Source: CAYZMS01 sp964479625
GTDB lineage: Bacteria > Bacteroidota > Bacteroidia > Chitinophagales > Saprospiraceae
Direction: 5' to 3'
Length of the DNA stretch: 45,804 nt
NCBI GenBank assembly: GCA_964479625.1
Contig: CAYZMS010000030.1
Location: forward strand, 1-45,804
The notes beneath the pieces were generated by a model. The model saw only the letters and a list, made by a program, of their open reading frames with translations, was not told where the DNA came from and did not search any database. This document shows positions 24,797 to 33,541 of the stretch, in pieces (the stretch's first letter is position 1; every line of letters begins with the position of its first letter). The position numbers and the translations under genes are program-made.

Positions 24797-24842
24797 AAGG
24801 AGGACCGCCTCAGAGTCCTTTCGTCGCTTTGGGCCGCCCTCC
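24797..24842. terminator. Weak inverted repeat between convergent genes
   Basis: AGGAGG and CCTCCT flank a GC-rich stretch with imperfect inner pairing (CCGCC / GGGCCG). It is placed correctly to end both nadE and the convergent 24894 gene, but the stem is short and has no T-run. Confidence 0.35.
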
Positions 24843-24893
24843 TAAATATTGTTCTGGCTTGAAAAGACCGTTCTGGCTTTCGGGATAGCTCCT

Positions 24894-26312
24894 TCATTTT
24901 ATAGCTTCTATTTTTTCGCTTAGCCAATCTCGAATAACTACGGAGGGGCAACTTTGGATCTCTTCTTTCAGCTTCTTAATACTTTCCGGGTTTCCGCTTT
25001 GGATCCGGCTTAGTTTGCGTACCAGCCTTAGAATGATATTGTACTGCTGGCGAATGTCCGGAGCCAGTCTTTTTTCCCGTCGAAGGTAGATCCTGAAACT
25101 TTCGATCAGAGCATCCAGAGCGAGAAACTCCTGTAGTTCGTAATAGGCCCTGAGCAAAAAAAGCTTGCTACCCAAGGCATAAACATGGGTGCTGTATGCT
25201 ACAGATTGGAGTTGTTGAATAACCTTTTCAAAAGCTTTTTGGTGAAAATATAGTTTGGCCAGGTTATAGTTCAGTGCATTTTCCTGATCCCCAGCGGGAA
25301 GGTGAGCAGTCTGTTCCTGAATAAATCGTTCGACCCAACTGAAGGCTTCCACCTGCAGCCCTACCGTAATGATGTTCTTGTAGTCCTGAGGGTTGAGTTT
25401 GCCTTCATGGAAAAAAAGGCCCCTTTCCAGCATGGTTTGATAACTTTCGAACAAGGGCTTGAAAAAGGCTGCTGCACCGGCATTGATCTTATATAAAATA
25501 CAATAGTTGTTCAAATAGGTGAACAAGGCCTTGAGTTCTTCATCCGGTATGTTGGTAGAACGAGAAAGTAATTCTTTCAATTCGAAGAAGCGGGCCTCCT
25601 CTTCCGGGCGCTCCTGCATACGGGCAACCAAAGTATAGGCTTCCACGAGCGGCTCCCTGGAGTAGGCTTTCGACTCCAGGTATTGGAAAAACCCAGGCGG
25701 CAAGCTAACCCGAGCTTCCAGATCGTACAATTGCCGATAGAGAATGGCATCACAATAATGTTTCAATTTTTGAAGGACATAACTGACGTCGAGATAGTAA
25801 TCTGCCTTTTCCAAATGAGGGATGCTTTTTTGAGCACCCGACTGCCGTTCCTCCTGCTGATGAAGCAGGCGATAGGTTCGATGCATCTTCAGATAATCCT
25901 CTGATTCGAAATGGTCTTTTTTCTTCCACCGCCTTTCCAGCCGTCGAAACAACCCTTTAAAATGTTTTTCAAACTGTCGGGATTGCAACTGCTCGAGGGC
26001 ACGAAGGTCTGTTTCCTCTTCGTTTAAGGATTGATAGGCCAAAAACTCCATAAACCGACGTGTCAATCCAGAGCTCAACCTCCTAAGAACAATATCTTCA
26101 TAACTTTGTCCGGGAACCAGCTTACTATAAACTTCCTTTTTGTTTAGCCGTTTCAAAATGGCCCCATTGTCGACCAATTCATCATACAAACCCACCTCTT
26201 CGGGTTTAGCATTTGATAAAGGGGCAAGCAGGTATCGCCGAAATGCTACCAATTCATCTTTGGAGCGTCCGGCCAGCAATTGGAAAAGTTTGGACCTTTC
26301 AAACGAAGACAA
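24894..26312 (-). CDS. Large alpha-helical protein of unknown function
   Basis: This 472-residue cytoplasmic protein has no signal peptide or membrane segment. It is rich in Leu, Glu, Lys and Gln, and nearly all predicted helix, with stretches such as FRRLERRWKKKDHFESEDYL and NALNYNLAKLYFHQKAFEKV. The second half has TPR/SEL-like helix pairs of 30-40 residues, but no canonical TPR consensus can be marked. The start is TTG at 26312: an in-frame TAA lies two codons upstream and the next Met is about 90 residues in, so the unusual start is well supported. Possible role: scaffold or adaptor. I do not recognise the family. Confidence 0.72.
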   Translation of the reverse strand: MSSFERSKLFQLLAGRSKDELVAFRRYLLAPLSNAKPEEVGLYDELVDNGAILKRLNKKEVYSKLVPGQSYEDIVLRRLSSGLTRRFMEFLAYQSLNEEETDLRALEQLQSRQFEKHFKGLFRRLERRWKKKDHFESEDYLKMHRTYRLLHQQEERQSGAQKSIPHLEKADYYLDVSYVLQKLKHYCDAILYRQLYDLEARVSLPPGFFQYLESKAYSREPLVEAYTLVARMQERPEEEARFFELKELLSRSTNIPDEELKALFTYLNNYCILYKINAGAAAFFKPLFESYQTMLERGLFFHEGKLNPQDYKNIITVGLQVEAFSWVERFIQEQTAHLPAGDQENALNYNLAKLYFHQKAFEKVIQQLQSVAYSTHVYALGSKLFLLRAYYELQEFLALDALIESFRIYLRREKRLAPDIRQQYNIILRLVRKLSRIQSGNPESIKKLKEEIQSCPSVVIRDWLSEKIEAIK

Positions 26313-26460
26313 TTTTTAGTAATTTTATTTATAAAATATTGTAAATCAATAATTTTATTTAAAAAAAATAAAATCTATTTAAAGACAAATTTAATAAATT
26401 GTACTGGTATAGGAAATCGATTTTCCAGAGATTTACAAAAGTGAGAAAGCATTTAAACTA

Positions 26461-27831
26461 ATGGACATGCGTTTATCGATTATTACCATTTTATTCAGCG
26501 GATTATCTGTTTTATTTTTTGCAGACCTCCACGGCCAATCTTGTTCAGCTGATTTCTTTTTTCAGTACCAGAATGATAGCCTGGTAGTTTTTTATGATCG
26601 TTCTCAGAATGCGACCATCCGGGAATGGGATTTTGGTCCCGGGGAAATCGTAGAAGAGGATGGTTCCGTTTTCCGGGTCCGATTGCCGGAGGACAGTCTT
26701 CAGGTGTGTTTGTATGTAAGCAGTCCGGAAGGTTGCGAAGACAGCCTTTGCTTAATGATCTACCCTGGTGCCCCTGGCGAAATGTGCCAGGTCACCGACT
26801 GTATATATCCGGGAGATGCAAATGGCGACCGGCAGGCCAATCATTTGGATGTACTCTCTATAGGCATTGGCTATGGTACCGCAGGCCCCTTGCGTCCATT
26901 TTATCTTCACCCCGAAGATCCCTTTGCCTGGGCGCCGCATTACACTCCCAATTGGGAACAATGGCTGGGGGTAGTCAATTTTAAACACCTGGATTGTGAT
27001 GGAAATGGTTTTATCGAACCGGAAGATTTAGACATCATCCGCTACAATTATTACCCCAACCAATCCCGTCTGAATTACCATTTGCCCACTGCTCCCTCTA
27101 TAGGTCTGGATTATAGCCTGGAAATTGTACCAGATGAACAGGGCGAGCCAGATCGTTTTGTGGTACAGGGCAATATAACGGCAGGAAATCCTGATCATTC
27201 TTTTACCGCCCTCCACGGAATGGCCTTTACAGCGCGCCTGAAGCCGGAGTATACTCCTTTTGTCCAATTCCAGCTCGAAGCCCCTTCTTCCGGCATTCTT
27301 GGAGAATCCCTTGAATTTCTCGAACGCCTTCCCCTGGAGCGCTACGATTATGCGGTTACCCAGCCCGGAGGTGTAGGAACCAGCAAATCTGGAGTTATCA
27401 CCAGCTTTAACCTGGTAATAAGTGCCGATATCATCGGAGGTGTAGTTGACGAACAACAACCTGAAATCGAATTGCTATTGAAAGATATGATACTGGTAGA
27501 CAAAACGGGACAGCGCTTATTTTACGATATGCCCAGCGATCTTTTCCGTATTGTGTTAGACCAGGGCCAAGTAACTGCAGATGAAGAATTAAATAACGAT
27601 CCCAGGATAGAGGTTTTTCCAAACCCTTCCAGTGATTACACCCTGATTCGGCTAACTGAACTGCGGGGTGAACGACTGGAGTTATTTGACCTGGCTGGGC
27701 GAAGAATATTGGAAACTCCTGTTCGAACCAATACCGTCCAAATTAATACCAGCACCTTGGAGGCTGGCGTCTACTGGTTGAATATTACTACGGATGAAGG
27801 GCGAGTTCGGAGGAAGCTGGTCGTTCAGTAA
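26461..27831 (+). CDS. T9SS-secreted protein with two dockerin-like calcium loops
   Basis: The 456 residues start with a signal peptide (MRLSIITILFSGLSVLFF). A small PKD-like domain follows (about 28-105: FFFQYQNDSLVVFYDRSQNA and IREWDFGPG). Two dockerin-type loops come next (GDANGDRQANHLDVLSIG at 118-135 and DCDGNGFIEPEDLDIIRYN at 178-196). A beta-rich cohesin-like region leads to a type A T9SS sorting domain in the last ~78 residues (RIEVFPNPSSDYTLI, GVYWLNITTDEGRVRRKLVV). It is presumed surface-exposed or released. Same design principles as the 1417-residue protein, but not a duplicate. It ends 5 nt from the convergent membrane-protein gene. Confidence 0.85.
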   Translation: MDMRLSIITILFSGLSVLFFADLHGQSCSADFFFQYQNDSLVVFYDRSQNATIREWDFGPGEIVEEDGSVFRVRLPEDSLQVCLYVSSPEGCEDSLCLMIYPGAPGEMCQVTDCIYPGDANGDRQANHLDVLSIGIGYGTAGPLRPFYLHPEDPFAWAPHYTPNWEQWLGVVNFKHLDCDGNGFIEPEDLDIIRYNYYPNQSRLNYHLPTAPSIGLDYSLEIVPDEQGEPDRFVVQGNITAGNPDHSFTALHGMAFTARLKPEYTPFVQFQLEAPSSGILGESLEFLERLPLERYDYAVTQPGGVGTSKSGVITSFNLVISADIIGGVVDEQQPEIELLLKDMILVDKTGQRLFYDMPSDLFRIVLDQGQVTADEELNNDPRIEVFPNPSSDYTLIRLTELRGERLELFDLAGRRILETPVRTNTVQINTSTLEAGVYWLNITTDEGRVRRKLVVQ

Positions 27832-27836
27832 GGAAG

Positions 27837-28724
27837 CTACTCTCGTAAGCTTTCCAATTGATTAAAGATGTAAAGAATTATTATCCCGAAAAAAACAGCA
27901 AAAACAATCAGACTGATATTCAAAATTGCAATACTGCCGAAAGAGAGCCGAATAAGAACCGTAGATATAACAAAACCACAGTTTCGGATCAACAAACTGT
28001 ATCGGTCGGTATACCTAAAGGAAATAATAAGCAATAACACATCGGCTATGATCAAAACAGTGAAAAACTCATTGTAGAAGATCTTGTTGATATCGGATAT
28101 TTCGGATACTTCCCCTAATCGGAACTGGTTGATTTCATCGATCCAACCGAACAGACTGTATAAAGCCAGGCCGGCCAGGATTGGCAGCAATAGCAGAGCC
28201 AGGCTTTTTTTGGCCCGGATGAAAGCTTCCATTCCCGTGGGGGATTTTACCTTGGGTTTGCGCTTTCGCAGACGATAGAAAAGAAAAATGAGAAAAAATA
28301 ACAGCAAAAACCCAAGGGTGTCTGCCAAAAAAGCAATATTAGGAGGGTGCCGAAACCAATCTACCTCTAATTCGAGCTTATAGATATCTTTGAAAATTCG
28401 CCGGATAACAATCAGGGAAATGATCTCGTATAATTTTCCAACCGAAGTGGTAAAAGACTCCGGCAGGTAGTAAACCAGTAAAAACACCTCAAAAACAAGG
28501 ATAAATGAAAAGGGAGTGTACAGGGCAGAAATGGGGTCACTAAAAAGTTCTTCTTTGTAGGTCAACACCTCCAGGTACCCCAGGTTGTGGAAGCCGATCA
28601 GCCCCAGGTGAACCAAAAAACCTCCAATGGCCAGCCATAAAGTCAAATTCTCAAAGCCCTCCTTTCCGCGCTCACTGAACACCACCTCAAACCACCGATC
28701 GATCCGGGAATTAAATTTTGCCAT
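27837..28724 (-). CDS. Integral membrane protein of unknown function
   Basis: The 295 residues contain about seven hydrophobic segments, including LWLAIGGFLVHLGLIGF, FSFILVFEVFLLVYYL, TLGFLLLFFLIFLFYRL, LALLLLPILAGLALYSL, FFTVLIIADVLLLIIS and ISLIVFAVFFGIIILYIF. The N-terminal RIDRWFEVVFSERGKEGFE and the cytoplasmic RLRKRKPKVKSPTG loop suggest a positive-inside arrangement. No ion-selectivity motif, catalytic residue or known domain is visible. The upstream region is shared with kynU on the other strand (66 nt between starts). I do not recognise the family. Confidence 0.7.
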   Translation of the reverse strand: MAKFNSRIDRWFEVVFSERGKEGFENLTLWLAIGGFLVHLGLIGFHNLGYLEVLTYKEELFSDPISALYTPFSFILVFEVFLLVYYLPESFTTSVGKLYEIISLIVIRRIFKDIYKLELEVDWFRHPPNIAFLADTLGFLLLFFLIFLFYRLRKRKPKVKSPTGMEAFIRAKKSLALLLLPILAGLALYSLFGWIDEINQFRLGEVSEISDINKIFYNEFFTVLIIADVLLLIISFRYTDRYSLLIRNCGFVISTVLIRLSFGSIAILNISLIVFAVFFGIIILYIFNQLESLRE

Positions 28725-28745
28725 GATTTATTAACCCTATTTTTG
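28717..28745 (+). promoter_or_regulatory. Predicted kynU promoter
   Basis: TTTG at 28717-28720, a 17-nt spacer, and a full-consensus -7 element TATTTTTG at 28738-28745. Transcription would start about 40 nt upstream of the kynU ATG. It overlaps the start of the divergent membrane-protein gene. Confidence 0.5.
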
Positions 28746-28790
28746 CTAAACTGTTTACATTTCTAAGTATTGAACCAACAAAACCTTTCT

Positions 28791-30104
28791 ATGCCTGTCC
28801 ATAGCTTACCAATTCAGACCAGTCCGGCTTACGCCCTACAGATGGATCGGGAAGATCCATTGAGGAGCTTCAGAGATCAATTTTTGTTTCCACAACACCA
28901 GGGAGCAGACTGCATATACTTATGCGGGAACTCCCTTGGCCTGCAACCAAGATCGGCCCGTAGTTTTATCGAAGCGGAATTGGAACGCTGGAAAGACCTT
29001 GGGGTGGAAGGCCATTTTAAAGGAGAGCTCCCCTGGACAGCATTTCACAAGGCCCTTGCCCCGGCCTCAGCACATGTGGTCGGCGCCCGGGAGGAAGAGG
29101 TGATCGTAATGAATACCCTCACGGTAAACCTCCACTTGATGATGGTCAGTTTTTACCGGCCGACTACGGATCGATTCAAGATCATTATGGAAGCAGGCGC
29201 CTTCCCCTCAGACCAATACGCCATTGAAAGCCAGGTGCGCTGGCACGTGCTCGACCCGGCAGATTCCATAGTGGAAGTGGCGCCTCGCGAGGGAGAGGAA
29301 ACCCTGCGTACAGAAGATATCATTGAAACTATAGAGGCCCATGGGAGGCAAACGGCCCTGGTGCTTTTCGCCGGTCTTAATTATTATACGGGGCAAGTTT
29401 TCGATATGAAAGCGATCACCGAAGCAGGTCAAAAAGTGGGTGCACGGGTAGGTTTTGACCTGGCTCATGCCGCTGGGAATGTCCCGTTACAATTACATGA
29501 TTGGGGAGTAGATTTTGCGGTGTGGTGTACCTATAAATACATGAATTCCGGCCCGGGGGCTCTTAGCGGAACCTTTATCCACGACCGGCACCTACGCAAT
29601 ACCACGCTCCCCCGCTTTGCGGGCTGGTGGGGGCAGGAAGAAAATCGTCGGTTTTTAATGGAAAAGACCTTTCATCCAACCCCCACGGCAGAAGGCTGGC
29701 AGCTAAGCAATGCCCCGATATTTGCCTTTGCCCCCATGCGGGCCAGTCACGATCTCTTCCTGCAGGCCGGCATGGACCGGTTGCGGCAAAAAAGCCTGCA
29801 CCTGACTGCTTACCTCGAATTCATGATCGAAAACCTTATGGCAGCCGGCGCACCTTTTCGAATTATCACCCCAAAAGATCCGCAAGCCCGGGGTGCTCAA
29901 CTCTCTTTTTTAACCGGAACCAATGGCAAGCAGTTATTCGATTACCTCCTTTCGAATGGGGTTATTTGCGATTGGCGGGAGCACCACCTTCCCGGAGGAA
30001 CAGAGGAGGATAAAACAGGGGTTATTCGCATCGCTCCAACGCCCTTTTATAATACCTACGAAGATGTATACCGATTTGTTGAACTGATAAAGGCGTTTAC
30101 ATAA
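28791..30104 (+). CDS. kynU: Kynureninase
   Basis: This PLP enzyme cleaves kynurenine or 3-hydroxykynurenine to anthranilate (or 3-hydroxyanthranilate) plus alanine. The start is ATG 28791 (437 residues); a TTG seven codons upstream is possible but less likely. Family landmarks are IYLCGNSLGLQP (42-53), the Asp of GFDLAHAAGN (D223, pyridinium contact), the Schiff-base lysine K249 in WCTYKYMNSGPGA, and RIAPTPFYNTYED near the C-terminus. No other tryptophan-catabolism gene is adjacent, so the rest of the pathway must be elsewhere. A strong terminator ends the unit. Confidence 0.96.
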   Translation: MPVHSLPIQTSPAYALQMDREDPLRSFRDQFLFPQHQGADCIYLCGNSLGLQPRSARSFIEAELERWKDLGVEGHFKGELPWTAFHKALAPASAHVVGAREEEVIVMNTLTVNLHLMMVSFYRPTTDRFKIIMEAGAFPSDQYAIESQVRWHVLDPADSIVEVAPREGEETLRTEDIIETIEAHGRQTALVLFAGLNYYTGQVFDMKAITEAGQKVGARVGFDLAHAAGNVPLQLHDWGVDFAVWCTYKYMNSGPGALSGTFIHDRHLRNTTLPRFAGWWGQEENRRFLMEKTFHPTPTAEGWQLSNAPIFAFAPMRASHDLFLQAGMDRLRQKSLHLTAYLEFMIENLMAAGAPFRIITPKDPQARGAQLSFLTGTNGKQLFDYLLSNGVICDWREHHLPGGTEEDKTGVIRIAPTPFYNTYEDVYRFVELIKAFT

Positions 30105-30139
30105 AAAGCAAAGGGAGGCTTGCCCTCCCTTTGCTTTTT
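30103..30139 (+). terminator. Intrinsic terminator of kynU
   Basis: The arms AAAAAGCAAAGGGAGG and CCTCCCTTTGCTTTTT pair at all 16 positions around the loop CTTGC and end in a T-run, with the 5' arm overlapping the kynU stop. The A-run also gives a T-run on the other strand, so it could serve the convergent gene. Confidence 0.92.
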
Positions 30140-30188
30140 ATCTCAATAGCTTAGTTGATTCGGCCTTAAGGCCAACTTTCAAAGCGTC

Positions 30189-32066
30189 TTACCGAGTTAA
30201 TACCATTTTTTTACTGTCGATCTGTTTACCATCCACGAAAAGGCTGTAGCTATAAGTTCCGGAAGCCAGTGTTCCGGCTTGCAGCAAGGTAGTTCCTGCC
30301 CCTTGGCCTTCTAATGAAATAGTCTGGATCAGCCGACCTTGCATATCAATGATGCGCAGCTCTGCATCCCGGGCACCTTCAGGGATGTAGTATTCGATAC
30401 GGGTTTCCTGGTTGAAGGGGTTGGGTTGATTTTGCAGTAAGCCTGTTGCATTCAGGGTGCTGGGCGTTTCCTCCTTTTCATCGATCAGGCTCTGCACCAG
30501 TTCTTCCAGTTCAGACAGGCGGTTGTGCAGGCCTCGGTTTTCATTTTGTAGGCGGCGGTTCTCGGCTTCGAGTTGATCGAGGCGTTCGATCTCCTGGGAA
30601 AATTCCGCATAGAATTCCTGAATGGCCTTAATGGAAGCTACCCCGAAGTAATCATAGGTCAATGCCAGATATTCCTTTCTATCATTGACAAAAGCGGGTA
30701 GTAATTCCTGTACTTCCTGGGCTATAAACCCAAGGGTTTTGCGTTTTTTTGCATCTGACTTATAATTGTACCAGGTCGGACGGAGCTCTAGCACCTTCGG
30801 CAAGATATCTCCCAATTCCTCTACATTCTCTTTCAAACGAGCATCTGAGAAATTATCAAAAGCTCCGGTCCCGCCTACAATCTGAGAATAACTAGTGCCG
30901 TCATTATTGAAAAGCAGATCATCGCCATTATCCGTCCAGATATTCCAGTAGGTACCGTCATTATCTTCCAGCCTTAAGCCTGTGGTGATATTATTGGCAC
31001 TGTTTTGCTTGATGTGGAAATCCGATTCAATGTTTGCAGGAGTAGTTGTTGCCGATCCAACTATCGTTTTCCCCCCAAATGCAGCTGAGCCATTTTTGTA
31101 GATTCGAAAATCGGTTGTTGTTGTTCCACGTAAGCCGGTAATATAGGTTGCGGTAGCATCAGACAGCGTATTCATGGACAACTCTACTACATCTTCACCA
31201 GCGTTTAAGACGCCTTCAACAATGTCTAATTTGGCAGATGGAGTTGAAGTACCGACTAAGCCGATCCCAAAGTCGCCCTCACTATCTAACTGGGCAGTTT
31301 GTGTCCCGTTCTGCAAGAAAATAATTGCGCCCCCATCATCGTCGTTTGCATTGATATACAGGTTATCATTGAACATACGGAACCAGGCTCTGGGGTCATC
31401 CCCTTCGTAGATGTAAAACCCACCTGTACTACTGGAAAGATTTAAGCGGGAGGTGTTGGCATCAATCTCAAAACTACGAGAGGTCGGTTGAAACCGAAGA
31501 ATCCGCTCCAGATCAGTACCATCATTGTAAAACAAGTTGAAGGCTGGAGTGGTACCATCCGGAGTAGCGGTAATGCTGAAGTACTTATTCTCATTCGATG
31601 TGTTCTGGAACTGTATCCGAATGGGGTTATTATTCCCATTTGTTTGACGAAAAATGGCAGTGGGATCTTCTTTGCCATTTGAAGGGCCCGAAACCGTCAG
31701 GAGGGCCGCTGGGTCGGAATCTCCAATCCCTACTTCTCCAGTTGGAAGAATGGTAAGGCGGGTGTTCGAAGAACTAACAACAGAGGCGCCGGCAACCCCA
31801 TAGGCAATATCAAAACGCTGATTATCCCTTGGGCCTATGTGCCATAGTTCAGTGGGAAATTCAAAGTTATTTTGCAGGTGAATTTGCCCAAATCGATTGA
31901 CCCGAAAAAATCCTCTGTCACTGTTCTCCAGCAATGGATAATCTACACTCCCGTCACTGGTAATTTCAAGCTGATTGGGTTTGAGCTGAACCTGCGCCTG
32001 CAATGGGAGGGCCAGCAGGCATAAAGTGCAAATGGCACTGAAAAAAATAAATTTTTGGGTTTTCAT
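30189..32066 (-). CDS. Secreted fibre-like protein with peptidase S74 (ICA) chaperone domain and T9SS tail
   Basis: The 625 residues begin with a signal peptide (MKTQKFIFFSAICTLCLLALPLQA). A beta-rich N-terminal half of tail-fibre type follows. The S74 intramolecular chaperone domain starts at about 404 (FDNFSDARLKENVEEL), with the predicted autocleavage dyad S407/K412 and the conserved GFIAQEV (446-452). A coiled coil follows (about 484-530), then a type A T9SS sorting domain (541-625: NQPNPFNQETRIEYYIP ... GTYSYSLFVDGK ... KKMVLT). S74 domains normally trimerise a fibre and are then shed. Here shedding would also remove the secretion tail. The gene is convergent with kynU. Confidence 0.88.
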   Translation of the reverse strand: MKTQKFIFFSAICTLCLLALPLQAQVQLKPNQLEITSDGSVDYPLLENSDRGFFRVNRFGQIHLQNNFEFPTELWHIGPRDNQRFDIAYGVAGASVVSSSNTRLTILPTGEVGIGDSDPAALLTVSGPSNGKEDPTAIFRQTNGNNNPIRIQFQNTSNENKYFSITATPDGTTPAFNLFYNDGTDLERILRFQPTSRSFEIDANTSRLNLSSSTGGFYIYEGDDPRAWFRMFNDNLYINANDDDGGAIIFLQNGTQTAQLDSEGDFGIGLVGTSTPSAKLDIVEGVLNAGEDVVELSMNTLSDATATYITGLRGTTTTDFRIYKNGSAAFGGKTIVGSATTTPANIESDFHIKQNSANNITTGLRLEDNDGTYWNIWTDNGDDLLFNNDGTSYSQIVGGTGAFDNFSDARLKENVEELGDILPKVLELRPTWYNYKSDAKKRKTLGFIAQEVQELLPAFVNDRKEYLALTYDYFGVASIKAIQEFYAEFSQEIERLDQLEAENRRLQNENRGLHNRLSELEELVQSLIDEKEETPSTLNATGLLQNQPNPFNQETRIEYYIPEGARDAELRIIDMQGRLIQTISLEGQGAGTTLLQAGTLASGTYSYSLFVDGKQIDSKKMVLTR

Positions 32067-32167
32067 TTGTTCCGATAATTTATGGTTGAAGAAGTTTTAG
32101 GTTATACAAACCATGTCCTTCAAAATTATCGGATCTGTAACCCAATCGCCTCACCCATTCGAATGAT

Positions 32168-32779
32168 TTAGCCGGCCATGCTGGCTATTCGGGCCATCAC
32201 CTGCGCCCTGGACTCCACGTCAAACTTGGTATAAATATGAGAAAGGTGGGTCTTTACGGTATTTATGGATACAAACAATTCCCCCGCCATTTCTTGGTTG
32301 GATTTGCCCTGGATCAATAATTTGATCACCTCAAATTCCCGGGGAGTAACGGGTTCTTCCAACTGGCGGTTGATCTGATCCAGGGAGATGCTGCGTTTTT
32401 GCTGGTTTTGAAAGTTTGCCAAGGCCACTTCGAGGGCCGCCAACAGGTCTTTGGTCGTAAAGGGCTTGACAATATACCCCATGGGAAAGCTGTCTTTGAC
32501 CCGATCCAGGGTAGAACGATCGGCAAAGGCCGTCAAAAAGATAAAGGGAAGTTGGTAGTGTTTGTTAATAAAATGGGCCAGGTCTATCCCGTCCTGCTTG
32601 CCCCCAAGGTTGATATCCAGGACCAGGGCATCCACAGGGGTAGTACGGAGTAAATGTTTGACTTCCGCTACGCTGTAAGCGACTCCGGCCACTCGAAAAC
32701 CAGCCTCTTGTACCGACTCCCGAATGTCTTCTGCTACCAGGGGTTCGTCTTCTACTATAAGTATGTTGAATTGCTGCAT
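32168..32779 (-). CDS. NarL/LuxR-type response regulator (orphan)
   Basis: ATG 32779 gives 203 residues starting MQQFNILIVEDEPLVAEDI; an in-frame extension to 32836 adds 19 residues before the receiver and is unlikely. Receiver residues are D11, phospho-acceptor D55 (LVLDINLGG), T83 and K105 (VKPF). The output is a LuxR helix-turn-helix (about 140-200: VTPREFEVIKLLIQGKSNQE, SINTVKTHLSHIYTKF). No histidine kinase is adjacent, and the neighbours are a secreted fibre and a TrpF-like gene. The receiver resembles those downstream of cytoplasmic HisKA_2/HWE-type kinases elsewhere (KQDGIDLAHF). Targets unknown. Confidence 0.92.
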   Translation of the reverse strand: MQQFNILIVEDEPLVAEDIRESVQEAGFRVAGVAYSVAEVKHLLRTTPVDALVLDINLGGKQDGIDLAHFINKHYQLPFIFLTAFADRSTLDRVKDSFPMGYIVKPFTTKDLLAALEVALANFQNQQKRSISLDQINRQLEEPVTPREFEVIKLLIQGKSNQEMAGELFVSINTVKTHLSHIYTKFDVESRAQVMARIASMAG

Positions 32780-32844
32780 GACCTCATTATGGGTTTTAAG
32801 AAAAGGTGTAGTTGAGCAGATAATTGCAGCGTACAAAAGGTGGC

Positions 32845-33498
32845 CTAAGTTTCTAATATTTCGAAATGGTCCAAAAGTTCATCCAAAGCATCAAAGGATT
32901 TAAAGCCAACCTTCTCCTCCGCTCCTCCACGTAGCTCCAAACCATAGGGCTGTAAGCGGTCAAGCAGCTCGGCTGCCTGGTTCAGTTTAAAATCAAGCGC
33001 AAGAAAAACGGAATACTCCTCGCAAATGGTATGTAACCAGTCTAAAGAAATTAAGGCCTCCTGTTGCAGGGCCTCCCAACTAAATCCGTTCTTTTGAAAA
33101 TCGAGCAAAAAATGACGTACATAAGGAGCAGATTCGCTGAGCTGGCTTTCGAGTATGTCTTCCGTCACTTCCGGTTCCACCACCACCTGCCGGATCACTG
33201 GCCATCCGTCGGACAGTCGTTGACAAGTCGAAGATTTGGCTAGTGGGCCAAGCTGGATAGCCTCTAACTTCAAATCTTTGGCGATCTGCTCAATGGCTTC
33301 TGGCTCTAACAATTGAAATTCCCCGAGCAAATGGGGCCCTTCGATCCACTCCCGTATAGCCAGGGCTTCATTGGGGTCCAGGTAGTTTTCCAAAGCGGGC
33401 TCCAGGGCAAAACCCAACCACTGCACCTCACGGGCCGCGAAATAACGGGCATCCGTTAAATTTGTTACCGAACCGGCTTTAATTTGCGTACGCAACAT
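32845..33498 (-). CDS. TrpF-like (beta/alpha)8 protein lacking the catalytic Cys
   Basis: This 217-residue protein follows phosphoribosylanthranilate isomerase from end to end. The N-terminal IKAGSVTNLTDARYFA corresponds to TrpF KICGITxxEDA. A middle strand FLLDFQKNGFSWEAL corresponds to the LLDS...FDW segment and retains D133, the TrpF acid/base Asp. The C-terminal YGLELRGGAEEKVGFKS corresponds to the phosphate-binding VSSGVE..PGVKD region. The catalytic Cys position is Ala8, and the GGTG loop is missing. It is therefore either a pseudoenzyme or a barrel with another substrate. Not part of a trp operon here. It is divergent (43 nt) from the ATL gene. Confidence 0.7.
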   Translation of the reverse strand: MLRTQIKAGSVTNLTDARYFAAREVQWLGFALEPALENYLDPNEALAIREWIEGPHLLGEFQLLEPEAIEQIAKDLKLEAIQLGPLAKSSTCQRLSDGWPVIRQVVVEPEVTEDILESQLSESAPYVRHFLLDFQKNGFSWEALQQEALISLDWLHTICEEYSVFLALDFKLNQAAELLDRLQPYGLELRGGAEEKVGFKSFDALDELLDHFEILET

Positions 33499-33541
33499 TT
33501 TTTAAATTGAAGATAAAGAAGCCATCCCAATTCTTTCAGCT

